Source: DASRDR01 sp044867785
GTDB lineage: Bacteria > Methylomirabilota > Methylomirabilia > Rokubacteriales > DASRDR01
Direction of reading: 5' to 3'
NCBI GenBank assembly: GCA_044867785.1
Contig: JBIOVM010000027.1
Coordinates: 1-64,000, forward strand
DNA: 64,000 nucleotides
Part shown: positions 16,487 to 25,036 of the stretch, piece after piece
Layout of the letters: every line of letters begins with the position of its first letter
Numbering within the stretch: the first letter of the stretch is position 1
Translations under genes and position numbers: made by a program
The notes under the pieces: model-generated
What the model was told of the DNA's origin: nothing
What the model saw: the letters and a program-made list of their open reading frames with translations, nothing else
The model's database searches: none

Positions 16487-18835
16487 TCACCCTTTCTGTG
16501 AGCGGAGCGCTCGGTACACACGCTCCGGCGTCATCGGCAGCTCGGTGAGCCGCACGCCGGTCGCGTCCTTGACCGCGTTCGCGACCGCGGCCGAGATGGG
16601 AATGGTGCCCGCTTCGCCGAGGCCCTTGGCGCCGAAGGGCCCGGCCTCGTCGACCGTCTCGATCAGCGTGATCAGGATCTCGGGCATGTCCGGGGCCGTC
16701 AGGAGCTTGTAGTCGAGGAACCCGGGGTTCAGCACCCGCCCGTCCCGGAACCGGAGCTCCTCGGTCAGGCAGTAGCCGAGCCCCATGTGGATGCCGCCCT
16801 CGATCTGGCCCTCGCAGCCGACCGGGTTCAGTGCGCGTCCGACGTCGTGCGCCGAGGCGACGCGGAGCACCTCGATCTTGCCGGTCGCCTCCTCGACCTC
16901 GACGAGCGCCGCCTGCGCCGCGAAGGCGTACGTGACCGACACGTTGCCCCGGAAGTCCTTGTCGAGCATCTGGGTCGGAGGGTCGTAGAAGGCCTGGCCG
17001 ATCAGGATGCGGCCGTCCTCCCGGAAATGGCCGGCGCGCACGACCTTCTCGTAGGGAATGCGGCGCAGGGGCGCCGCCTTCACGTGCACGTGGCCGTCCT
17101 CGAGGTCGAGCCCTTCCGCGGGCTCCTCGAGCTGCGGGCCGGCCAGGCGAAGGAGCTGGGCCTTCACGTCCCGCGCCGCCAGGAGCGCGGCGTTCCCCGC
17201 GATGAACGTCGTCCGGCTGGCGTGGACGCCGACGTCCCAGGGCTTGACGGCGGTGTCGTTGTTCACCACCTCGACCCGGCCGAAGGGGACGCCGAGCTCC
17301 TCGGCGACGATCATCGCGAGCACCGTCTCCGAGCCCTGGCCGATCTCGCTGGCGCCGGTGATCAGGGTCACCTTGCCGAAATCGTCGAGCTTGACGATCG
17401 CGCCGCAGCCGTCCGATCGGTACACGCGGGCGCCTCCCCCCACGTGGAACATGCCGGCATAGCCGATTCCGCGCGTCCAGCCCGGCCGGAGCGGGCGGTC
17501 GACCGGCCGCCGGATGTCGCGCGCGACCGCGTCGAGGCACTCGGTGAACCCGCAGCTCGTGATGCGGAGCCCCTGGGGCGTGACGTCGCCCGGGCGGTTC
17601 GCGTTGCGGCGTCGGATCTCGACGCGGTCCAGCCCGAGGCGCTCGGCCAGCTCGTCCATCTGCGCCTCGACCGCGAAGGTCGACTCGAGGTTCCCGTAGC
17701 CGCGCATCGAGCCGGAGTACACGTTGTTCGTGTACACGATGGCCGTGTCGAACCGGATGCTGGGACACCGGTAGAAGCCTGCGAGGGTCGTCATCATGAC
17801 GTAGGGCGTCGTCGAGCCCCACGACACGTACGCCCCGTTGTCGATCAGGACGCGGGCATCCCGGGCGAGCAACGTCCCGTCGGCCCGCGCCGCCGTCCGC
17901 AGCGTGAAGACGCACGGCTCGCGGGTCGGGCTGGCGATGAACTCCTCCTCCCGGTCGAACACGATCTTCACCGGACGGTCGACGTGGCGGGCGAGGAGCG
18001 CCGCGATGATGTCGATCGGGTAGAGGTCGAGCCCGCGACCGAAGTTCCCCCCGACGGGCGGCTGGAGCACCCGGATGCGGTCGCCCGAGATCCCGAGCGC
18101 CTCCGCGAGGTCCTTCTGGTAGAGGAAGGGGATCTGCGTCGTGGACCACATCGTCAGATTGCCGCGTGGGTCCCATTGGGCGATCGCCGCCATCGTGCCG
18201 AGGCACGCGGTGGTCACGTAGTTCAGTCGGTACGTGCCCTCGACCACGAGGTCGGCCTCGCGGAACGCCCGATCGACGTCGCCAGCGGTGAACGTGTACG
18301 CGAAGTTCACGCGATTCCCCGGGAACTGGGGGTGGATCCGCGGCGCCTCCGGCCGGAGGGCCTCGGTCGGGTCGAACACTGCCGGCAGCTCCTCGTAATC
18401 GACCTCGATCAGCCGGCAGGCCTCCGCCGCGATCTCCTCGGTCTCCGCCGCCACCGCGGCCACCTCGTCCCGGATGCAGCGGACGACATCGCCCTTCAAC
18501 GCCACGTGGTCCCTCGCGTAGCCGAACGGCCGCTGCTCCACGTTCCGCCCGGTGACCACCCCGAGGACGCCGGGAAGCGACTCGGCGCGGCTCGTGTCGA
18601 TCCGCACGATGCGGGCGTGGGGAACCCGCGTTCGCAGGATCTTCCCCCACACCATGCCGGGCACCTCGAGGTCCGGGAGGTACTGGACGGCCCCCGTCAC
18701 CTTCTCGACGGCGTCGAGCTTGGCGACGCGGGTGCCGATGACGCGAAACGGCCGCGCGGGCGCTCCCGGACCGGCTGCTTCCACGGCCTCCCCGCCCGCC
18801 GCGCGCGGAACCACGGCGTCGACGGGCCGGCTCAC
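16487..18835 (-). CDS. Xanthine dehydrogenase family molybdopterin-binding subunit (4-hydroxybenzoyl-CoA reductase/CoxL-like)
   Basis: Large Mo subunit of 782 residues. It has the N-terminal fold around VGTR-like IGTRVAKLDAVEKVTG. Mo-cofactor segments follow: PPVGGNFGRGLDLYPIDI, SMRGYGNLESTFAVEAQMDE and GASEIGQGSETVLAMI. Near the end is GAKGLGEAGTIPISAAVANA, whose Glu is the usual catalytic base of the family. The CoxL-specific Cys loop is absent, so this is not a CO dehydrogenase. The closest style is 4-hydroxybenzoyl-CoA reductase alpha or other aromatic/heterocycle hydroxylases. GTG start overlaps the [2Fe-2S] subunit stop as GTGA. Together the three subunits hydroxylate or reduce a substrate handled by the CoA-transferase upstream. 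Confidence 0.92.
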   Translation of the reverse strand: MSRPVDAVVPRAAGGEAVEAAGPGAPARPFRVIGTRVAKLDAVEKVTGAVQYLPDLEVPGMVWGKILRTRVPHARIVRIDTSRAESLPGVLGVVTGRNVEQRPFGYARDHVALKGDVVRCIRDEVAAVAAETEEIAAEACRLIEVDYEELPAVFDPTEALRPEAPRIHPQFPGNRVNFAYTFTAGDVDRAFREADLVVEGTYRLNYVTTACLGTMAAIAQWDPRGNLTMWSTTQIPFLYQKDLAEALGISGDRIRVLQPPVGGNFGRGLDLYPIDIIAALLARHVDRPVKIVFDREEEFIASPTREPCVFTLRTAARADGTLLARDARVLIDNGAYVSWGSTTPYVMMTTLAGFYRCPSIRFDTAIVYTNNVYSGSMRGYGNLESTFAVEAQMDELAERLGLDRVEIRRRNANRPGDVTPQGLRITSCGFTECLDAVARDIRRPVDRPLRPGWTRGIGYAGMFHVGGGARVYRSDGCGAIVKLDDFGKVTLITGASEIGQGSETVLAMIVAEELGVPFGRVEVVNNDTAVKPWDVGVHASRTTFIAGNAALLAARDVKAQLLRLAGPQLEEPAEGLDLEDGHVHVKAAPLRRIPYEKVVRAGHFREDGRILIGQAFYDPPTQMLDKDFRGNVSVTYAFAAQAALVEVEEATGKIEVLRVASAHDVGRALNPVGCEGQIEGGIHMGLGYCLTEELRFRDGRVLNPGFLDYKLLTAPDMPEILITLIETVDEAGPFGAKGLGEAGTIPISAAVANAVKDATGVRLTELPMTPERVYRALRSQKG

Positions 18836-19353
18836 GCACTCGCCTCACGCGGGCGGCGCATCCGTTCGGCGGCGACCTCCACGGCACGGATGATCTTCAC
18901 GTAGCCGGTGCACCGGCAGAGATTGCCTTCGAGGCCTGCGCGGATCTCGGCCTCGGTGGGAGACGGCCTCGCCTCGAGGAGCCCGGCGGCGGCCATGATC
19001 ATGCCCGCGGTGCAGAACCCGCACTGGGCACCGCCCTCCTCGAGGAATCCCTGCTGGACCGGGTGGAGCGCAGGCGGTCGAGCCCCCGACTGCGTCTGCC
19101 ATCGCCCCGGAAGGCCCTCGATCGTGGTCACGTCCCGGCCCTCGAGGTCGAGGGCCAGAACGAGGCAGGCCGTCACCGGCCGGCCGTCCACCAGGACCGT
19201 GCAGGCGCCGCAATCACCGGTGTCGCAGGAGAGATTCGTCCCGGTGAGCCGGAGGTCGCCGCGGAGAAACTCCAGGAGCGTGCGCGATCCCGCCACCTCG
19301 CGGCGCACGCGGCGTCCGTTGACGGTCAGCTCGAGCCGGTGGCCGTCGTCCAT
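18832..19353 (-). CDS. [2Fe-2S] subunit of the molybdenum hydroxylase (CoxS-like)
   Basis: 173 residues, two-cluster small subunit. The plant-type cluster ligands are in SCDTGDCGACTVLVDGRPVTAC. The second cluster is in CGFCTAGM and CRCTGYVKI near the C-terminus, which ends with EVAAERMRRPREASA. ATG at 19353 gives the standard N-terminus (RLELTVNGRRVRREV). It lies 8 bases after the FAD subunit and shares GTGA with the large subunit. It passes electrons between the Mo site and FAD in the same complex. Confidence 0.95.
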   Translation of the reverse strand: MDDGHRLELTVNGRRVRREVAGSRTLLEFLRGDLRLTGTNLSCDTGDCGACTVLVDGRPVTACLVLALDLEGRDVTTIEGLPGRWQTQSGARPPALHPVQQGFLEEGGAQCGFCTAGMIMAAAGLLEARPSPTEAEIRAGLEGNLCRCTGYVKIIRAVEVAAERMRRPREASA

Positions 19354-19361
19354 CGGCAGCG

Positions 19362-20225
19362 TCAGCCTCCCGCCAAGGTTCTCGCGAGTGCCCGCCGCAC
19401 GAGGGCCCCGACCATCTCGCGGCGGTATTCCGCCGTCGCGCGCACGTCGGCGATCGGCCGCGCGGCGGCGCTCGCCAGCTCCGCCACCCGGTCGATCGCC
19501 GCCGGCGAAAGCCCGCCCGCCACCAGGGCCGCCTCCGCGTCGGGCACACGGCGCGGCGTCGGCGCCACCGCCCCGAGGGCGAGCCGCGCGTCGGTCACCG
19601 CGGCGCCGTCCCGGCGGAGCGCGAGGGCGACGCCGACGATGGCGATGTCCATCGCGCGCCGAACGTCCAGGCGCTCGTAGCGGACGTCCCAGCCCGCGTG
19701 CTTGCGCGGCACCTCCACCCACGCGAGCAGCTCTCCCGCGGCGAGCGCGGTCTCCCCTGGCCCGCGAAAGAAGTCTGCCAGCGGCAGTCGCCGCTCGCCA
19801 GCCGTCCCGGCGATCCCGACCACGGCGTCGAGGACGAGCAGCACCGGGGAGAGATCCGCTGCGGGCGAGGCGTTGCAGAGGTTGCCGCCGACGGTCGCGA
19901 GATGGCGAATGGCGGGCGAGCCCATGAAGCGCGCGGTGAACGGCAGCACCGGGTACTCGGCGGCGACCAGCGGATGCTCCATCAGGGCGGCGAGAGTCGC
20001 CAGCGCGCCGAAGCGGATCGCGTCCGCGGCCGCCTCGATGGCGGCCAGGCCGGGAATGCGCTTCAGGTTGACCACCGCCGGCGGGCGCTTCCCCCGCTGG
20101 GTCTGCCGGAGGTGGACCATGAGATCCGTCCCGCCGGCCAGGATCGCCGCGCGCGGCTCTTCGGCCAAGAGGCGGCAGGCCTCGTCGAGCGTGGCCGGCC
20201 GGTGATGCGCGAACGAGGGTCTCAG
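19362..20225 (-). CDS. FAD-binding subunit of the molybdenum hydroxylase (CoxM-like)
   Basis: Medium subunit, about 287 residues. FAD motifs are AILAGGTDLMVHLR and TVGGNLCNASPAADLSP. The family N-terminus (F.Y.RPATLDEA..LL) is fully encoded as FAHHRPATLDEACRLLAEEP, but upstream of it the frame has no ATG, GTG or TTG before an in-frame TAG at 20237-20235. The only candidate is CTG at 20225, preceded by a strong GGGAGGA sequence 4-5 bases away. A TTG at 20168 would delete the first conserved 19 residues. A CTG start is therefore preferred. Otherwise the gene is normal. Confidence 0.88.
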   Translation of the reverse strand: MRPSFAHHRPATLDEACRLLAEEPRAAILAGGTDLMVHLRQTQRGKRPPAVVNLKRIPGLAAIEAAADAIRFGALATLAALMEHPLVAAEYPVLPFTARFMGSPAIRHLATVGGNLCNASPAADLSPVLLVLDAVVGIAGTAGERRLPLADFFRGPGETALAAGELLAWVEVPRKHAGWDVRYERLDVRRAMDIAIVGVALALRRDGAAVTDARLALGAVAPTPRRVPDAEAALVAGGLSPAAIDRVAELASAAARPIADVRATAEYRREMVGALVRRALARTLAGG

Positions 20226-20298
20226 AGGTCCTCCCTAGCGCCGTCGGGGCCAGTCTAGCATCGCCGTAGCTTCCCGGGCCGTCACCGGAGCCCGACGT

Positions 20299-21492
20299 TC
20301 AGGCGATCACGCCGCGGCGTCGAAGCTCCGCGATCCGGTCCGGCGGGTAGCCGGTCAGCTCTCGCAGCACCGCGTCCGTGTGCTCGCCGAGCGCGGGCGG
20401 TGGCGGCGGGCGGAACGGGGGCATGCCGGCGGCCTTGATGGGCGTCCCGAGCGTTCGGAGCGTCCCCAGCTTCGGATGCTCGAGGTCCACGACCATCTGC
20501 CGCAGGAGCACCTGCGGGTCGCTCAACACGCGGTCCACCGTGTTGATCGGCGCCGCCGGCACCCCCTCTCGCTGGAGCCGAGCGAGCCATTCCTCCGTCG
20601 TCCGCGCCGGGAAGATGGCCTCGAGCACCGGGACGAGGTCGGCGCGCCGCTCCACCCGCTTCGGATTCGAGTCGAACCGGAGATCGGCACCGAGGTCGGG
20701 CCGATCGATCGCCCGGCAGAAGCCGGCCCAGAACTTCTCGGCGAAGACGGCGACCACCACGTGACCGTCCCGCGTCGGGAACGCCTGGTACGGGACGACC
20801 GAGGCGTGGCCGGAGCCGACGCGGTCCGGCACCCGGCCGTCCGCCCAGAAGTACTGGGCGACGTACGTGAGGAGGGAGACTTGGCCGTCCAGGAGGGACA
20901 GATCGACGTGCGTGCCCTCGCCGCTCCGTTCCCGGCGGAAGAGCGCGCCGGCGACGGCGAGCGCGCCGAACATCCCGCCGGCGAGATCGCCCATCGGCAG
21001 CCCCATCCGCGCCGGCGAGCGCCCGGCCTCGCCCGTGAGGCTCATTGCGCCGCCCATGGCCTGGAGCGCGAGATCGAACGCCGGCCACTCCCGGTACGGT
21101 CCGTCCTGGCCGAAGGCCGAGATCGAGCAGACGATCAGGCGCGGGTTCAGCTGACGCAGTGCCTCCGGCGCACAGCCGAGGCGCGCCATCACGCCGGGCC
21201 GGAAGTTCTCCCAGACGACGTCGGCGACGCGGCACAGATCGTGGAACGCCGCTCGGCCCTCCGGCCGCTCGAGATCCAGCGCGACGCTCTTCTTGCCCCG
21301 ATTGATCGAGAGGAAGTACGCGCTCTCGCGCTCGGCTCCGAGGAAGGGGGGGCCCATCGCGCGCATGGGATCGCCGCCCCCGGGCTCCTCGATCTTGATC
21401 ACCTCGGCACCGAGGTCGGCCAGGAGCATCGAGCCGTAGGGGCCGGCCAGCATGCGCGACAGGTCGAGCACCCGGACGCCCGCGAACAGCAT
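20299..21492 (-). CDS. CaiB/BaiF family class III CoA-transferase
   Basis: Protein of 397 residues moving CoA between carboxylic acids. It has the class III N-terminus GVRVLDLSRMLAGPYGSMLLADLGAEVIKIE, split here as GVRVLDLSRMLAGPY and ADLGAEVIKIEEPGGGD. The catalytic aspartate is in PMGDLAGGMFGALAV, and TVDRVLSDPQVLLRQMVVD lies near the C-terminus. ATG 21492 (MLFAGVRV) is taken; a TTG at 21516 would overlap the upstream methyltransferase by 17 bases. Between the methyltransferase and hydroxylase genes, it probably activates the substrate of the pathway as a CoA ester. The donor and acceptor are unknown. Confidence 0.92.
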   Translation of the reverse strand: MLFAGVRVLDLSRMLAGPYGSMLLADLGAEVIKIEEPGGGDPMRAMGPPFLGAERESAYFLSINRGKKSVALDLERPEGRAAFHDLCRVADVVWENFRPGVMARLGCAPEALRQLNPRLIVCSISAFGQDGPYREWPAFDLALQAMGGAMSLTGEAGRSPARMGLPMGDLAGGMFGALAVAGALFRRERSGEGTHVDLSLLDGQVSLLTYVAQYFWADGRVPDRVGSGHASVVPYQAFPTRDGHVVVAVFAEKFWAGFCRAIDRPDLGADLRFDSNPKRVERRADLVPVLEAIFPARTTEEWLARLQREGVPAAPINTVDRVLSDPQVLLRQMVVDLEHPKLGTLRTLGTPIKAAGMPPFRPPPPPALGEHTDAVLRELTGYPPDRIAELRRRGVIA

Positions 21493-21499
21493 CGGTCGC

Positions 21500-22252
21500 T
21501 CAGGCGCGGCGGGCAAGCACGTCGTACGAGGGCCGGCCGGCCGCGAAGGAAAAGCCGGCCCCGTCGTAGAGATCCGTCACGACGACGACCTCGAACCCGT
21601 TGCGTCGGAGCGCGTCCTCGACTTCCTCGACGTCGTGGAGCCGCATCACGTGGCGCTCGTGCGCGACGTGGTCCGGCGTCTCGAGCGTGAGGTCGACCGA
21701 GAGTGTCCGCGCTGATTCGTCGAACCGGCCGCGGCTATCGGCGACGATGCGGCCCGCCGCGACCGTCCGGGAGTTGCGGAACGTGTAGCGGCGGCGCCCG
21801 GCGGGCGTGATGAAATCGAAGAGGAAGAGGCCCCCCGGTCGGACGCGCGGCCCGAGCTCGGCCAGAAAGCGCGCGAGGCCACCGTCCTGCGCGCCCACGT
21901 AGGCGACCACGTCGTCGATCGCGGTGACCAGGTCGAACGTGGGCTGCGGGCGGAGGCACTCGAGTGTCCCGCAGACGCGGGCCAGACGGTTGGCGGTGCC
22001 GCCCAGGCGCGCCCGCGCGAGCATCTGATGGAGAAGGTCGAGGCACACGGACCGGAAGCCGGCGCGGGCCCAGTACCGGCTGTAGCGGCAAGTGCCCGCC
22101 CCCACGTCGAGGTGCCGCCCCGCTCGGAGCCCGGCGGCCCCGACCAGATCGGAGGCGCCGACGAACCACCGCCGGATCCCGCGCGGCTCGAACAGCTGAG
22201 CGAAGTAGGGCGCGAGCGTGGCGTAGGGCGCGGCGGGGCTCCCGGGCCTCAC
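21500..22252 (-). CDS. Class I SAM-dependent methyltransferase
   Basis: 250 residues. Motif I is HLDVGAGTCRYSRYWARAG, followed by an acidic residue at the next strand (CLDLL) and motif II/III-like FDLVTAIDDVVAYVG. The C-terminal half (FLFDFITPAGRRRYTFRN, VDLTLETPDHVAHERHVMRL) resembles small-molecule methyltransferases. GTG 22252 overlaps the stop of the preceding methyltransferase as GTGA, so two methyltransferases are translated in tandem. The acceptor molecule is not known. The gene sits between the B12 mutase and the CoA-transferase. Confidence 0.85.
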   Translation of the reverse strand: MRPGSPAAPYATLAPYFAQLFEPRGIRRWFVGASDLVGAAGLRAGRHLDVGAGTCRYSRYWARAGFRSVCLDLLHQMLARARLGGTANRLARVCGTLECLRPQPTFDLVTAIDDVVAYVGAQDGGLARFLAELGPRVRPGGLFLFDFITPAGRRRYTFRNSRTVAAGRIVADSRGRFDESARTLSVDLTLETPDHVAHERHVMRLHDVEEVEDALRRNGFEVVVVTDLYDGAGFSFAAGRPSYDVLARRA

Positions 22253-22977
22253 GGCTTCGTCCCGCTCACCGTGAGCACGATCTGGGCGCAGACGAATCGG
22301 CCCGCCCGGGCGGCCTCCACCAGGCTCTCGACCCACCGTGCCGCGTCGGCCGAGGTGACGGCGCCGGCGTGCGCCGCGCGCTCCGCCTTGTCCCGGAGCT
22401 TCAAGACCTCCTCGTCGTAGTCGGTCGCGACGGCCGCGTACGGCGCCACGCGCACCGACCGCAGACCCGCGTCCTGCAGGAGCCCGGGCAGCACGCGGCC
22501 CACCCGGCCGCACTCCATCCGCTCCGTGTGGTGCGCCAGGATCCGGCCGGTGAGGGCCACGTCGGGCGCTTCCACGATCAGGCTGTCGTAGTCGGTGTCG
22601 CTCACGACCACTCGGCCGCCCGACCGCGTCACCCTCACGATCTCCCCGAGGGCGCGGCGAGGGTCGACCAAGTGGTGGAACACGCGGTCGGCGCGGCAGG
22701 CGTCGAAGGTCTCGTCGTCGAAAGCGAGCGCGTAGGCGTCGCCGACTCGAAAGTCGACCGGACGCGGCAGACCGAGGCTCTGGGCGCGCGCCTCCCGAAT
22801 CTTCTCCTCGCTGGCGTCGATCCCCAGGACCGACACGCCCGGGAACCGGCCGGCGATGTCGCGCACGTCTCCGCCCGTCCCGCACCCGACGTCCAGCACC
22901 TGATCCCCTTCCACGAGGCCGAGGAGCTCGAAGCTCCGCGCCTTGTAGCCGAGCCAGCTCTCCTCGACCGTCGCCAC
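22249..22977 (-). CDS. Class I SAM-dependent methyltransferase
   Basis: About 242 residues. Motif I VLDVGCGTGGDVRDIAGRFP, acidic end of beta 2 in VLGIDASEEKI, motif II DFRVGDAYALAFDDETFDAC and motif III FHHLVDPRRALGEIVRVTRSGG are all intact, typical of UbiE/COQ5-like methyltransferases. The start is uncertain: GTG 22977 lies five bases after the mutase stop, while GTG 23016 would overlap the mutase gene. The former is used. The acceptor is unknown; it is coupled to a second methyltransferase downstream. Confidence 0.85.
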   Translation of the reverse strand: MATVEESWLGYKARSFELLGLVEGDQVLDVGCGTGGDVRDIAGRFPGVSVLGIDASEEKIREARAQSLGLPRPVDFRVGDAYALAFDDETFDACRADRVFHHLVDPRRALGEIVRVTRSGGRVVVSDTDYDSLIVEAPDVALTGRILAHHTERMECGRVGRVLPGLLQDAGLRSVRVAPYAAVATDYDEEVLKLRDKAERAAHAGAVTSADAARWVESLVEAARAGRFVCAQIVLTVSGTKP

Positions 22978-22982
22978 GCCGG

Positions 22983-24608
22983 TCAGAATGCGGTCGGCTC
23001 CTTGTGCTCGCCCCACACGTCGCGGAGGGAGCCGGCCATCTCGCCCAGCGTCGCGTAGGCGCGCACCGCTTCGAGGATCGGCGGCATGAGGTTGTCGCCG
23101 CCCCGGGCCACGTCGCGGAGCCGCCCCAGCGTCCGATCGACCGCGTCCTGGTCGCGTTCCCGGCGGAGACGGCGGAGGCGCGCCACCTGAGCCTCGGCCA
23201 CCCTGGGGTCGAACGCGTAGAGCTCGAGCGCGTCGGACGCCTCGCGCTTCGCGTCCGGCGCGAGGTGGCGGTTCACGGCGACCTTGGGATACTCCCCGGA
23301 GAGCATCATCTGCTCGAACCGGTAGGCTTGGCGCGCGACCTCGGCCTGGATGGCCCCCGTCTTGACCGCCTCGACGATGCCGCCCATCCGCTCCACCCGC
23401 TCGATCTCCGCCTGGATTCGGGCCTCCATCTCGTTCGTGAGCGTCTCGACGAAGTAGGAGCCGGCCAGGGGATCGACGGTGTCGGCCACCCCCGTCTCCT
23501 CCGCGCAGATCTGCATCGTGCGCAGCGCGATCAGCTGCGCCTTGGACGAGGGGATCGTGTACGCCTCGTCATAGGTCGGGAGCGCGCTCGTCTGGCAACC
23601 GGACAGCGCGGCGGCGAGGATGTAGTACGCGCCCCGTACGATGTTGTTCTCGGGCTCCTGCACCGTGAAGCCGGACCCGCCCCCGCCGATCAGCGAGCGG
23701 AACATCATCGACCGGGGGTTGCGGGCCCCGAACCGCTCCTTCATGAGCCGTGCGTAGAGCCGCCGGCCCGCCCGGAACTTCGCCACCTCCTCGAACAGCC
23801 GGCCCCACGCCGTGAAGTTGAAGGACAGGCGAGGCGCGAACTCGTCGACCGGCACGCCCCGGCGCACCAGGAGCTCCGCGTACGCGGCGACGATCAGGAG
23901 CCCGTAGGCCATCTCCTGGGCGGGCGTGCATCCGGCCTCGCGGATGTGGTATCCGCACACCGAGATGGGGTTGACCTTCGGCGCGTGCCGCGCGCAGAAC
24001 TCCGCGATGTCGCAGACCAGGCGCAAGGACGGGTCAACCGGATAGACCCACGTCCCGCGCGCGATGAACTCCTTGAGGATGTCGTTCTGGGGCGTGGTGA
24101 CGACCCGGTCCCACGCGACCCCCTGCTTCTCGGCGACGACGAGGAACATCGCCTGGACGAACGCCGCCATCGAATTGATGGTGAACGAGATGGACACGCG
24201 GTCGGCGGCGATGCCGGCGAACGCTTCCTCCATGTCGAGCAGCGAATCCACCGCCATTCCCACCCGCCCGACCTCGCCCTCGGCGCGCGGGTCGTCGGAG
24301 TCGAGCCCGAGCTGGGTCGGCAGGTCGAAGGCGACGTTGAGCGCGTCCTGGCCGTGGGCCATGAGGTACTTGAAGCGGGCGTTGGTCTCGGACGGCGTGC
24401 CGAAGCCGATGTACTGGCGCATCGTGAAGGGGCGAGCGCGGTACATGTGGGGGTGGATGCCCCGGGTGAACGGGTACTCGCCGGGCTCCCCGAGATCCCG
24501 CGCGTAGTCGAGCCCCGCGAGGTCCGCGGGGCCGTACACCGGCCGGATCTCGATCCCGTCGAGATAGCGGACGTCCCGCGGCTTCCTCTCGCCACGCGCC
24601 TCGGCCAT
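22983..24608 (-). CDS. Acyl-CoA mutase large subunit, methylmalonyl-CoA mutase type
   Basis: Coenzyme B12-dependent mutase, catalytic TIM-barrel subunit of 541 residues. It lacks the B12 domain, which is encoded separately by the next gene upstream. Family segments are YPFTRGIHPHMYRARPFTMR, VAFDLPTQLGLDSDDP, FTINSMAAFVQAMFLVVAEK, GYHIREAGCTPAQEMAYGL and NIVRGAYYILAAALSGCQTS. By counting from the conserved GYH histidine, the positions matching Tyr89 and Arg207 of methylmalonyl-CoA mutase are Tyr (TMRQYIGF) and Arg (ARGTW). That favours a methylmalonyl-like substrate over isobutyryl-CoA (Phe/Gln). ATG 24608 has AAGGGAGAG upstream. Heterodimeric layout resembles isobutyryl- and 2-hydroxyisobutyryl-CoA mutases. 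Confidence 0.92.
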   Translation of the reverse strand: MAEARGERKPRDVRYLDGIEIRPVYGPADLAGLDYARDLGEPGEYPFTRGIHPHMYRARPFTMRQYIGFGTPSETNARFKYLMAHGQDALNVAFDLPTQLGLDSDDPRAEGEVGRVGMAVDSLLDMEEAFAGIAADRVSISFTINSMAAFVQAMFLVVAEKQGVAWDRVVTTPQNDILKEFIARGTWVYPVDPSLRLVCDIAEFCARHAPKVNPISVCGYHIREAGCTPAQEMAYGLLIVAAYAELLVRRGVPVDEFAPRLSFNFTAWGRLFEEVAKFRAGRRLYARLMKERFGARNPRSMMFRSLIGGGGSGFTVQEPENNIVRGAYYILAAALSGCQTSALPTYDEAYTIPSSKAQLIALRTMQICAEETGVADTVDPLAGSYFVETLTNEMEARIQAEIERVERMGGIVEAVKTGAIQAEVARQAYRFEQMMLSGEYPKVAVNRHLAPDAKREASDALELYAFDPRVAEAQVARLRRLRRERDQDAVDRTLGRLRDVARGGDNLMPPILEAVRAYATLGEMAGSLRDVWGEHKEPTAF

Positions 24609-24631
24609 CGGCTCTCCCTTCCCGCCGGCGC

Positions 24632-25036
24632 CTACGCCGGGCGCGGGAACGACCGGAAGTAGGACACGATCTCGGGCAACGGAGTCCCCATCGGAAAGAC
24701 GGCCCGCACGCCCATCGCCTGGAGCGCCGCGGCGTCGCCCGCCGGGATGGTGCCGCCGACCACGACGGCGACGTCGTCCGCGTCCGCCTCGCGGAGCCGC
24801 GCGAGGAGCCGCCCCGACAGCGTGAGGTGGGCGCCGGAGAGCACGGACAGCCCGATCACGTCGACGTCCTCCTGGACCGCTTCCGCCACCAGCTCCTCGG
24901 GCGTCCGCTTGAGCCCGGAGTACACGACCTCGATCCCCGCGTCGCGAAGAGCGTGCGCCACCACCTTGGCCCCGCGATCGTGTCCGTCGAGGCCGGGCTT
25001 GGCGATCAGCACCCGGAGCGGACGGGCGCCGGTCAT
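24632..25036 (-). CDS. B12-binding small subunit of acyl-CoA mutase
   Basis: 134 residues, the cobalamin-binding partner of the large subunit 23 bases downstream. The base-off/His-on motif DxHxxG is present as DGHDRG at residues 17-22 in KPGLDGHDRGAKVVAHALRD. The later B12-domain signatures VIGLSVLSGAH and VVVGGTIPAGDAAALQAMGV follow in order. ATG 25036 overlaps the stop of the zinc-ribbon protein as ATGA. The chaperone GTPase (MeaB/MeaI) that usually services such mutases is not seen in the window. Confidence 0.93.
   Translation of the reverse strand: MTGARPLRVLIAKPGLDGHDRGAKVVAHALRDAGIEVVYSGLKRTPEELVAEAVQEDVDVIGLSVLSGAHLTLSGRLLARLREADADDVAVVVGGTIPAGDAAALQAMGVRAVFPMGTPLPEIVSYFRSFPRPA

Noticed and set aside
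16487..18835. Carbon monoxide dehydrogenase large subunit (coxL)
   Set aside because: The form I active-site Cys loop is absent and the sequence is closer to hydroxybenzoyl-CoA reductase-type hydroxylases.
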